NCBI GenBank assembly: GCA_964347135.1
Contig: CAYFXA010000008.1
Span: 1 to 44,347, forward strand
Reading direction: 5' to 3'
DNA length: 44,347 bases
Source of the DNA: CAYFXA01 sp964347135
GTDB taxonomy: Bacteria > Patescibacteriota > Microgenomatia > PFEM01 > JAHIFH01
Part shown: in pieces, positions 24,989-31,884 of the stretch
Layout: the number at the start of each line of letters is the position of its first letter
Numbering within the stretch: the stretch's first letter is position 1
Position numbers and translations under genes: made by a program
Notes under the pieces: model-generated
The model's database searches: none
Seen by the model: only the letters and a program-made list of their open reading frames with translations
Told to the model about the DNA's origin: nothing

Positions 24989-25909
24989 TTATACCATTCT
25001 GATAATCGTCGTCTTATAACCTAAAAACTCAAGGATTCTCTTTCGGTGGTTACCATCCAAAATGCGATAGTGCTTATTAACAATAATTGGCTCCTTGATA
25101 CCGTGCTTCTTAACATCTTCATACATCGCTACCTTTGCATACATCCACTCAATTAAACCTTCCCTTGGGCTTCTTTTTTTCAACCTACAGAGCTTTTTGA
25201 AGTACTGAGTTTCAAGAGGAAGAATTCCCTGTTCAATCTGTTCATAAAAAGCCTCTCTCATATGGCTGCCTCGTTCTAGACGTTCTAAGGACACTCTCTC
25301 TAGGTCTGGATTTTCAAAACAATAACTAGCTAAACTTCTTGGGCGTAGGTTACCTTCCATGGGTGGTTGCGGAACATAGCCCACTTGTTTCCAATCCTTA
25401 AAGTACTTTCGGACATTACGCCCGTAACTCGAAGCCATGCAGTAATACTCTTTTTTCTTGGTGGTGGTAATAATGACATATCTTACTTTCCTTCGAAGAT
25501 TCGCCAATAATTCAAGCCAATCCCGAATTAACAAATAATAATGAGAGTTAATAAAAGACATATAATCACACATTGGTAGATCGTTAATAATTTCCTGCAT
25601 TTTGCCATATGATATTTCATATTTGCCCCCAACCTGACTACGATAAGCAATACCTTTTTCTACTGCCTCTGGATTGCTGTCCACCCCGATTGATCGCCTA
25701 AAACCCATTTCTTCTGCAAATTTCAGAAGCAAACCAGTATTACAGCCCATATCAATATAAGTTAGGTTTTTTACGTTTTTAGGGAGATGAGGCAGGACAT
25801 AGTTATTCCATTTAAATTTATCCCAAAATTCGCTTATTCTTTCTCCTTCTCCATCATTGGGGTCCAATTTTATGTTAGTTTTTAAATATTGATAATCTGT
25901 AAATTTCAT
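24989..25909 (-). CDS. Methyltransferase-ParB/Srx-domain fusion, copy 2
   Basis: The N-terminal ~200 residues are a class I methyltransferase: TYIDMGCNTGLLLKFAEEMGF (motif I), then IGVDSNPEAVEKG (motif II acidic residue), then CDYMSFINSHYYL. The last ~50 residues form a ParB/sulfiredoxin-type domain: GIKEPIIVNKHYRILDGNHRKRI, in which DGNHR matches the conserved (D/E)G.(H/R)R of ParB N-terminal and DndB-type domains that bind nucleotides. A GAGG sits eight bases before ATG 25909; the frame extends to a GTG at 25918. Very similar to the next gene. No partner ParA, parS or DNA target is visible. The combination is unusual. Confidence 0.72.
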   Translation of the reverse strand: MKFTDYQYLKTNIKLDPNDGEGERISEFWDKFKWNNYVLPHLPKNVKNLTYIDMGCNTGLLLKFAEEMGFRRSIGVDSNPEAVEKGIAYRSQVGGKYEISYGKMQEIINDLPMCDYMSFINSHYYLLIRDWLELLANLRRKVRYVIITTTKKKEYYCMASSYGRNVRKYFKDWKQVGYVPQPPMEGNLRPRSLASYCFENPDLERVSLERLERGSHMREAFYEQIEQGILPLETQYFKKLCRLKKRSPREGLIEWMYAKVAMYEDVKKHGIKEPIIVNKHYRILDGNHRKRILEFLGYKTTIIRMV

Positions 25910-25936
25910 TTGAGCCACCTCAATTCAATTTCTTCT

Positions 25937-26851
25937 TCATATTTTCCTCACAATCGTTGTTTTATAACCTAGATATTCCAAAATTTCCTTTCGGTGATTG
26001 CCGTCTAGAATCTTGTAATGCTTATTGACGATGATCGGTTCCTTGATACCAAACTTTTTAACATCCCAATACATTCTTACTTTGTCATACATCCATTTTT
26101 CCAAATCCTCTCGCGGCTTGCGTCGGTGTTTTTTACAAAGCATCTTAAAAAATCTGGTTTGCAAAGGATGAACCCCTTGGTCCAGTTCCGAATAATACAT
26201 TCCCTGAACGTGATTGCCTTTTATCAGCTTGCTTACTTCCACTCTTTCCAAACACGGGTTTTTAAAACAAAAGCTTTCTAAAGTCCTTGGGCAGGGGTCG
26301 TCCTCCATCGACAGTTGGGGTACATGGCTCACCAATTCCCAATTCTTAAAGTACCTTATTAGATTTTTTTTGCGTGCCGAGGCCATACAATGATACTCCC
26401 TTTTCTTGGTGGTGGTGATGATGCAGTACTTTGCTTTTTTTTGCAAAACAGCCAACAAATCTAGCCATTCCTGAATCTCTAAGTAATAATGTGAATTGAT
26501 AAAAGTCATGTAGTCGGCCGCTGGCATCGCGTGAATAAGGTCTTGCATCTTTCCACACCGAAGGCTATATTTACCGCCAACTTTTGCCTGATAAGCCAAA
26601 CCTCTTTCAACCGCTTTAGGGTTAATTTCAGTCCCCACCACTCTTCCAAACCCTATGTCTTCAGCAAACTTTAAAAACAAGCCGCCGTTGGCGCCCATAT
26701 CCACATAAGTTTGCCCTTCAACATCCCCGTTAAAGTGGGGAACGACATAATTATCCCACTTGCCCTTGTCCCAAAACTTGCTGTTTTTTTGCTTATCAGA
26801 CAAACGGTTTTTAACCCCGTCTTCTAAATACTGGTAGACAGTAAATTTCAT
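25937..26851 (-). CDS. Methyltransferase-ParB/Srx-domain fusion, copy 1
   Basis: Paralogue of 24989-25909 with the same plan. The methyltransferase core is TYVDMGANGGLFLKFAEDIGF, VVGTEINPKAVERG and ADYMTFINSHYYL. The C-terminal ParB/Srx part is GIKEPIIVNKHYKILDGNHRKEI. The C-terminal domain is the best conserved part between the copies, so it is under selection. The ATG at 26851 overlaps the stop of the upstream GT2 as ATGA, and the frame also opens from a GTG at 26860. Substrate unknown: a glycan-modifying enzyme gated by nucleotide binding is one possibility, and a nucleic-acid enzyme another. Confidence 0.72.
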   Translation of the reverse strand: MKFTVYQYLEDGVKNRLSDKQKNSKFWDKGKWDNYVVPHFNGDVEGQTYVDMGANGGLFLKFAEDIGFGRVVGTEINPKAVERGLAYQAKVGGKYSLRCGKMQDLIHAMPAADYMTFINSHYYLEIQEWLDLLAVLQKKAKYCIITTTKKREYHCMASARKKNLIRYFKNWELVSHVPQLSMEDDPCPRTLESFCFKNPCLERVEVSKLIKGNHVQGMYYSELDQGVHPLQTRFFKMLCKKHRRKPREDLEKWMYDKVRMYWDVKKFGIKEPIIVNKHYKILDGNHRKEILEYLGYKTTIVRKI

Positions 26852-27654
26852 TTGAACCACTTAGGCACTATTTCTTTTTCATAGTAATCCCGCCAAATTT
26901 TTAAAGCGTAAGCAAACCCATCTCTCGCTTTTTGTCCCCCATAACCATGCGTTCTTGGAAACTTACGATGTTTATGGGCGTGCCAAGTATTTTTATTAAC
27001 CATCAATTTACCCCCAGCTTTCCAGGTTTTAAAAACCATCTCGTGGGAATCCTGATAATGGGTATCATAACCTTCACTTTGGAGCTCTCCAATGACCTCA
27101 TCCCACCATTTTTTCTTCATCACCCAACAAGACCCCTGCATCGCCATTGTTTCGTCGATCATAATATCCCTCCTTTCCTTTGCCCTCCTTGGCCAATCAA
27201 TCCCTGCAAACTTTTCTGCTTTGCCCCCTTTGCCGTCGCTGACTTTACCAATAATTAACTTCATGTAATCAACTGGTGGAATATCCATTACCTCCCATTT
27301 TTTAACATCCAAAAAGTAGCGCCTCGGGGTCACAATCCAGCTGTGTCTAATTTGGGAAGTTAATATCTTGTCATAGCCTTTGGCGAAAGTAGCGTGTTCA
27401 TCAGTTCGCATGAGGTATCTTCCCCTAGCAATTCTCACACCGCAATTAATGGCGTTCCTCATACCTTGATTTTTGCCAAGATGAATCACTTTTAGGCGGG
27501 GATCATCTTTTAATTGGGGGTTGGGCCAATAGCCGTCCAAAACAGCGATTACCTCAAGTCTTTCTCCCAAAACAGAGTTTGCCAATAAGGAGTCAATCGT
27601 CTTTTGGAGCAGAGGATCTTTGTAACTCGGAATGACCACTGATAGATTCATCAT
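26848..27654 (-). CDS. GT2 family glycosyltransferase
   Basis: About 268 residues. LSVVIPSYKDPLLQKTIDSLL and EVIAVLDGYW are the GT2 N-terminal pattern. KNQGMRNAINCGVRIARGRYLMRTDEHATF holds the DEH metal-binding triplet, and MAMQGSCWVMKKKWWDEV resembles the acceptor-side loop. It shares this overall plan with the GT2 that closes the operon (18481-19575), without the zinc ribbon. The frame opens from a TTG at 27660, but the ATG pair at 27654/27651 is preferred. It heads the tightly packed run of ATGA-overlapping genes. Cytoplasmic; donor and acceptor unknown. Confidence 0.82.
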   Translation of the reverse strand: MMNLSVVIPSYKDPLLQKTIDSLLANSVLGERLEVIAVLDGYWPNPQLKDDPRLKVIHLGKNQGMRNAINCGVRIARGRYLMRTDEHATFAKGYDKILTSQIRHSWIVTPRRYFLDVKKWEVMDIPPVDYMKLIIGKVSDGKGGKAEKFAGIDWPRRAKERRDIMIDETMAMQGSCWVMKKKWWDEVIGELQSEGYDTHYQDSHEMVFKTWKAGGKLMVNKNTWHAHKHRKFPRTHGYGGQKARDGFAYALKIWRDYYEKEIVPKWFK

Positions 27655-27737
27655 TATCAACTTCTTTCCACCTTTTTAATAAGATAAGTCCCGACCTTAA
27701 GAAGATTGCCGGGGCAGGAAATTCGGCTCTCATCTTT

Positions 27738-28373
27738 TTACGGGAAAACTCGATCATAATAATCGTATTTAAGTTGTTCTCGAATACTCCAGTTGTTAGG
27801 AAAGTCCACTCTGCCTTTGGTATAACGAAAAGAGCCCGCCTCATCTTCTTTCATGATGAACCAATTGCCCTCTAAATCAACGAATCCGAAATAAGAAACT
27901 TCACCTTCGTTTATCTCGGCAATTTGATAGCCATCGGTGGGTTGAGTCTCGGCAGGATGGATCGTTCTGCCATCAGGCTTCTGGAGAGATACTGAATCTG
28001 GCGCTCTTCCTGTTAACAAATTATCAGCCCTTCTGAAAAGAATGGAAAAAATGAAGTAAGAAATGCCAACACTGGCAGCTAATTTGAGAAAGGCACGTTT
28101 GTTGAGATCGACAACTATAGTCTCCTCTTTTTTTTCATCTACCGGTCGAGGAGAGTTTGATATTTTTGGCGAATGAGTAACGGTGGTTTTACGCGGAAAG
28201 AGGATTAAGCCACAATAGACCAACAAGGGGTAGAAGGCAGCGGCAATGATCAATTGTTTGTAAGAAGCGGCAGTGATGAAAGCGATTATCACTGCCAAGA
28301 CAACAATGATAAAAATGGGATAGAACATAAAATATCTTTTATTCAGGACAGTATTTGTATGTTTTTGTTTCAT
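27738..28373 (-). CDS. Membrane protein with a Tat-like KRAFLK segment, unknown function
   Basis: The 211-residue protein has two hydrophobic helices near the N-terminus (FYPIFIIVVLAVIIAFIT; LIIAAAFYPLLVYCGLILF). A charged linker leads to KRAFLKLAASVGISYFIFSILF, which resembles a twin-arginine signal (R-R/K-R-x-F-L-K) before a third hydrophobic stretch. The C-terminal 90 residues are a soluble, probably extracytoplasmic, beta-rich domain (YQIAEINEGEVSYFGFVDLEGNWFIM; SFRYTKGRVDFPNNW). A tat operon lies in the window, but an internal position for a Tat signal is unusual. Family not recognised. It follows the HUH transposase-like gene by 20 bases on the same strand. Confidence 0.6.
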   Translation of the reverse strand: MKQKHTNTVLNKRYFMFYPIFIIVVLAVIIAFITAASYKQLIIAAAFYPLLVYCGLILFPRKTTVTHSPKISNSPRPVDEKKEETIVVDLNKRAFLKLAASVGISYFIFSILFRRADNLLTGRAPDSVSLQKPDGRTIHPAETQPTDGYQIAEINEGEVSYFGFVDLEGNWFIMKEDEAGSFRYTKGRVDFPNNWSIREQLKYDYYDRVFP

Positions 28374-28393
28374 TAGTTAACCTTTTTATATAT

Positions 28394-29665
28394 TTATTCT
28401 ATTAATAGTTCTCCAACGCTTGTTGATATAAAAGCAATTGACCCATCATCGAGCTTAATTTCGTACCAACCTGAACTTTCGGAAACAAATTCAAAAGTGT
28501 CACCGTTTTTCGCTTTACCAATCACTTCTGAATCAGTTGTTGGGCTTTGGCGAATGTTAGCACTGGCTGATTCATCAATTTTAACTACCACCATGGTTTT
28601 AGGCATTACGTCTTCTTTTAGTTCCGAAGTCTGTTCCAAGGTTTGGGTAGAGTTCTGTCCTAAAGTTTGTGTTGAGGTCTGCTCTGGGGTTTCTGTTAAG
28701 GCCTGCTCCGAGGTTTGTGTAGAGGTCAGTCCTGAAATTTGTGTTGAGACCTGTTCCGAGACCTGGCGGATGAAAGTAAGGATTTGGTTGCTTCTTTGGG
28801 GGGAGGAAAACCGAATGTCCAAAAAACTAAAAGTAAAAAGAACCGCGAACAAAAAAGAAGCGACTGCCAACTCAGGAATTCTTTGGTAGATTTTTAATGG
28901 AGCGTAAGCCACTGTTTTTGTGGTAACGTCTCTCTTTGCAAGAGTAGGTATACTCTTTTCAAGACCGCCTGTTTCTTTTTCAATAATAGTCCTTTCAAGT
29001 AATTCTTTTTCCTTTTGGTTGAGATTATATTTCTCAACAAAATCTTTATAGTTTTTAATACCTTTTAAAAACTCGTTTTTAAAATTTTCAAAAAATGATA
29101 AAACACTACTTGCATTAACCCAGGAAGTTTTTCTTTTGCCCAAATAGTCTGCATAAGATGAATAACTGTCAATTAAGTTATTGCCATTTTTTCCTTGGGG
29201 ATGTCGGTGCAAGTAATGAGTCATAAATAGTAGACTGGTGTCATCGTTAATAGGGGCTGATTTATAAGGTCCGCTGAAAAGAGAACCTTGACGCTGATAT
29301 TTTTTATTAAAATAAATAGAATATTTTGTCGACAAAGACCTCATAAAACCCTCGACAGAACCTTTGCTAATTGGACTTAAAAGCAAATGAAAATGATCAA
29401 GTGCCAGACAATAAGCTAATAGTTCAACTTTATTAAAGTAGTTTTTGGGTTGATGCGGGACACCCCGAAAAGTGCGCCCGTTGACAACGAAAGTTTTCTG
29501 GAGATCTTCAGATTTTTTAGGGGGGATCAAGTAGCTCTCTAAATGACTAAGAAAAGTTTCATAATCCTGTTTATCATTGAAAATAATTCCGTTTGCCACT
29601 CCCCGATTGTAGACATGGAAATAAATTTTGCCTTTATTTGTTTTTTTAAGACCTTGAGCAGTCAT
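28394..29665 (-). CDS. HUH (RAYT/IS200-like) transposase domain fused to a TM helix and SH3-like domain
   Basis: Residues 12-160 form a Y1 transposase domain of the REP-associated (RAYT) type: FHVYNRGVANGIIF, then ALDHFHLLLSP (HUH motif, His91 and His93), then the catalytic Tyr candidate in LSTKYSIYFNKKYQRQGSLFSGPYKS (Tyr115). These key residues are all present. A helical region leads to one membrane helix (about 266-284, LAVASFLFAVLFTFSFLDI), a Ser/Thr/Gln linker with STQT repeats (about 300-350), and an SH3-like domain (357-420; ANIRQSP, GDTFEFVSESSGWYEIKL). Positive residues precede the helix, so the transposase part should be cytoplasmic and the SH3 part outside. It looks domesticated rather than a mobile IS. 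Confidence 0.8.
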   Translation of the reverse strand: MTAQGLKKTNKGKIYFHVYNRGVANGIIFNDKQDYETFLSHLESYLIPPKKSEDLQKTFVVNGRTFRGVPHQPKNYFNKVELLAYCLALDHFHLLLSPISKGSVEGFMRSLSTKYSIYFNKKYQRQGSLFSGPYKSAPINDDTSLLFMTHYLHRHPQGKNGNNLIDSYSSYADYLGKRKTSWVNASSVLSFFENFKNEFLKGIKNYKDFVEKYNLNQKEKELLERTIIEKETGGLEKSIPTLAKRDVTTKTVAYAPLKIYQRIPELAVASFLFAVLFTFSFLDIRFSSPQRSNQILTFIRQVSEQVSTQISGLTSTQTSEQALTETPEQTSTQTLGQNSTQTLEQTSELKEDVMPKTMVVVKIDESASANIRQSPTTDSEVIGKAKNGDTFEFVSESSGWYEIKLDDGSIAFISTSVGELLIE

Positions 29666-29674
29666 ATTTCAAAC

Positions 29675-29785
29675 GTACCATGTAAACAAAGGGGTTGCAA
29701 GTGCCAATTTGAGGCTAAAAACAACTGTCTTTAAAGGAGAAAGGCTGTAAGTTTTATCTTGCAAGCAGTATTAAAAAGAGCAAAA
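29675..29785 (-). repeat. Long inverted repeat, arm A
   Basis: This 111-bp segment is the inverse complement of 30797-30907, with about 90 of 111 bases identical and no gaps (my hand count). The best part is the outer 40 bases, from GTACCATGTAAACA to GCCAATTTGAGGCTAAAAA. It ends 9 bases before the start codon of the transposase-like gene. Inside are two copies of a CTCCTT(G/T)(C/A)AA-type unit. Confidence 0.85.
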
Positions 29786-29816
29786 GTGGCGAGAAAGAAA
29801 CCTTGCAGGAAACGAA

Positions 29817-30290
29817 TTAGGGTTTATTGTTTTTTTCTTCTTTCTTATGCCCCACCACCAGAAGACTAATCGGCTTTAAGTCTAACCCCAACAATTCTTT
29901 CATTTTTCTTTCATTGAATGATTCGACCCAACAGGTACCAAGGCCGTGGCTGACAAAAAACAAATCAAGGTGTGCTCCAAAAAAAGTGGCATCCTGGATA
30001 GAGTATAGTTTTCTACCTCTATCGCCATATCTTTTAGCCGATCTTTCTGGATCAATACAAATAACAACAACCAACCCAGCATCTCTTATCCAATCTTGCC
30101 GGGCAATTCTAGCGATTTTTTTAATTTTATCCTTAACACTGACGGCTACAAATTTATAAGCCTTTAATCCTCCTGCTGACGGCGCTTTCAGACCGTAAGC
30201 AATTGCCTCGAAAATGATTTTCTGGTCAATTCTTGACCCCGAGAAGCTTCGAACAGGCTTTCTTGTTTTTAAAACTTCCTCTAGATCCAT
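29817..30290 (-). CDS. Short nitroreductase-family flavoprotein
   Basis: The 157-residue protein has DLEEVLKTRKPVRSF, KAPSAGGLKAYKFVAV, YGDRGRKLYSIQDATFFGAHLDLFFVSHGLGTCWV and LKPISLLVVGHK, the order seen in FMN-dependent nitroreductases. It lacks the extra C-terminal segment of longer members. It is a paralogue of 19568-19975. It is the only gene between the two arms of the 111-bp inverted repeat and could be its cargo, though nothing in the sequence shows this directly. Confidence 0.8.
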   Translation of the reverse strand: MDLEEVLKTRKPVRSFSGSRIDQKIIFEAIAYGLKAPSAGGLKAYKFVAVSVKDKIKKIARIARQDWIRDAGLVVVICIDPERSAKRYGDRGRKLYSIQDATFFGAHLDLFFVSHGLGTCWVESFNERKMKELLGLDLKPISLLVVGHKKEEKNNKP

Positions 30291-30796
30291 TCAGCCTTTC
30301 TAGCTAAAAATAAACTAATATAATCTAACACTTTATAAGATTATCTAATATTTTCTAATAATTTCTATCTCAATGCAAGTCACAAATCTTAATTCATTTC
30401 TTATGTATTAGCTTTTAGCATCTCACGCTGATAACCAATACCAATTTCTTGTATACTTTTAGTAATCTTTTTTATAGTATTACTTATCTTTAAGTAATTT
30501 TTTTCAAAATCATGAATGTTGGGGAAAAAACTTTATTTTTAATTTTCAGATCTGCCAATGAAATCAATGAACATATGCAAACGCTTGTCCCGCCAATAAC
30601 AAGTCCCATAAACATATTATTTATTCTACCAAAATAAAAAAGACTGCTATTACAGATTGCTAGATGGAAAAGGCTGGTATCAGATTATTGACTCGAGGGG
30701 ATAAAAAACAGGTCTTATCTACCCCTTTGGGCTAGGTTTTCTTAACACTCCTTGCAAGATAAATCTTCAATTATTTTAGCCTTAATTTGCCTAACT
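30291..30796. other. AT-rich intergenic region upstream of the nitroreductase
   Basis: About 500 bases with no convincing gene. Two short frames of about 41 codons overlap on opposite strands around 30510-30640 and neither has a ribosome site, so I do not call them. At 30747-30770 is one more copy of the CTCCTTGCAAGATAAATCTT unit that recurs in the adjacent repeat arm, extending that repeat family beyond the inverted arm. Confidence 0.5.
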
Positions 30797-30907
30797 TTTT
30801 GATCTTTTTAATCCTCCTTGTAAAGTAAATCCTTCAAACTTACTCCTTTAAAGCAAACGTTTTTTAGCCTCAAATTGGCACTTGCAATCCCAATGTTTAC
30901 ATGGTAC
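30797..30907 (+). repeat. Long inverted repeat, arm B
   Basis: Inverse complement of arm A (29675-29785), same length. On the plus strand it carries CTCCTTGTAAAGTAAATCC and CTCCTTTAAAGCAAACG, units that recur at 30747-30770, then GGCACTTGCAATCCC. It reads outward toward the truncated HTH copy at 31005, as arm A reads outward toward the transposase-like gene. Confidence 0.85.
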
Positions 30908-31004
30908 TTTCCTGTCGTTTAAAATTGATATATTTTACTCTCTTAACAGAGCTACTTAAATCAATTATCCTAAATTTAGATTTTATTAAAAATTCATCAA
31001 ATTT

Positions 31005-31118
31005 ATGCAAAACCAAAAAAAGTGGTACACCATTTCAGAAGCGGCTAAATATCTTGGTGTCTCGCCTGACACCTTGCGTCGCTGCGAGGTTAGCGCCGGA
31101 TACATTAAACTTATGTAA
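31005..31118 (+). pseudogene. Truncated copy of the MerR/excisionase-type HTH gene
   Basis: ATG 31005 opens a 37-codon frame, KKWYTISEAAKYLGVSPDTLRR, nearly identical to residues 5-26 of the intact gene at 31405. It then diverges at a Trp-to-Cys change (TGG to TGC) and stops at 31116-31118 without the wing, linker and membrane helix. It is best read as the remains of a duplication. Confidence 0.75.
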
Positions 31119-31343
31119 ACATCTAAAACAATTTTAAGTGGTTAGCAAATCTTACTTTTATTTAACAATTTACCTTTAAACCCCATAGTTCTTTGACCAT
31201 AGGCTTATAATTTAAGAGCAAGCCTAAATTAGCTTTTTTTCCGTAATCTCTTCAAGAAATAAATATTGAGTGAAAACTAAAAAAATAGCCTCAAATTAAC
31301 GACTTATTTAATTTTTTGAAAGCTTACGATATACTTTGATATC

Positions 31344-31372
31344 TTGACAAGAATTCTTCAATAAAATAGGAT
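31344..31372 (+). promoter_or_regulatory. Candidate promoter of the HTH-TM gene
   Basis: TTGACA (31344-31349), 17 bases, TAGGAT (31367-31372), 32 bases before the ATG at 31405. The -35 is a full match and the -10 fair. Confidence 0.5.
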
Positions 31373-31404
31373 AATCTTACTTTATTTTCAGGTTAGGCAA
31401 ATAT

Positions 31405-31704
31405 ATGCAAGAAGAAAAAAAGTGGTATACCATTTCCCAAGCAGCAAAATATTTAGGTGTTTCGTCTGATACCTTGCGCCGTTGGGAAAAAGCGGGTAAA
31501 ATCTCTGCTCCAAAAAGAACGGCTGGTGGTGCTAGGCGCTACTCAAAAGAATTACTTGACCAAATTCTTAATGTAGGCAAAGAAGAAAAAGCTAAACCTT
31601 CAAAGAAAAAAGCTCCGGCTGGCAAAGCACCATTTTTAGTTGGTTTAATCGCTCTTATCATCACCCTGGCTATCCTCTTGCCAATTCTCTTTTTGCTTTT
31701 TTAA
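31405..31704 (+). CDS. MerR/excisionase-type HTH protein with C-terminal membrane anchor
   Basis: In 99 residues, an N-terminal winged-helix HTH (KKWYTISQAAKYLGVSSDTLRRWEKAGKISAPKRTAGGARRYS, residues 5-48) of the type found in MerR regulators, excisionases and IS607 TnpA. A Lys/Pro-rich linker follows, then a single hydrophobic helix (APFLVGLIALIITLAILLPILFLLF) that ends the protein. A DNA-binding domain tied to the membrane is unusual and would hold its target DNA at the envelope. It stands alone on the plus strand, divergent from the repeat-flanked nitroreductase. A broken copy lies 290 bases upstream. Targets unknown; the repeated CTCCTT units nearby are candidates. Confidence 0.8.
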   Translation: MQEEKKWYTISQAAKYLGVSSDTLRRWEKAGKISAPKRTAGGARRYSKELLDQILNVGKEEKAKPSKKKAPAGKAPFLVGLIALIITLAILLPILFLLF

Positions 31705-31884
31705 CCAACTTTAACCAACTCTTACTTGTACTTCTCGCTAAAAATATGGAAGAAAAGGATACTGCCAGCGCAGAATCCTAAAGTAAAAGAACCCCAGTAG
31801 AACATTAACAACCTCTCTGAGCAAAAAAATTTATTAATAATGGGCAATTTTAGACAAGACGGACAGAAGCGAGGTTTTTTTACA

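Noticed and set aside
30531..30640. Two overlapping 41-codon frames on opposite strands
   Set aside because: No ribosome sites, no recognisable motif, AT-rich composition and mutual overlap. Neither can be preferred.
29675..30907. Inverted repeats as a complete insertion sequence
   Set aside because: No target-site duplication is visible at the arm edges, and the transposase-like gene lies outside them. I call them repeats of unknown mobility.
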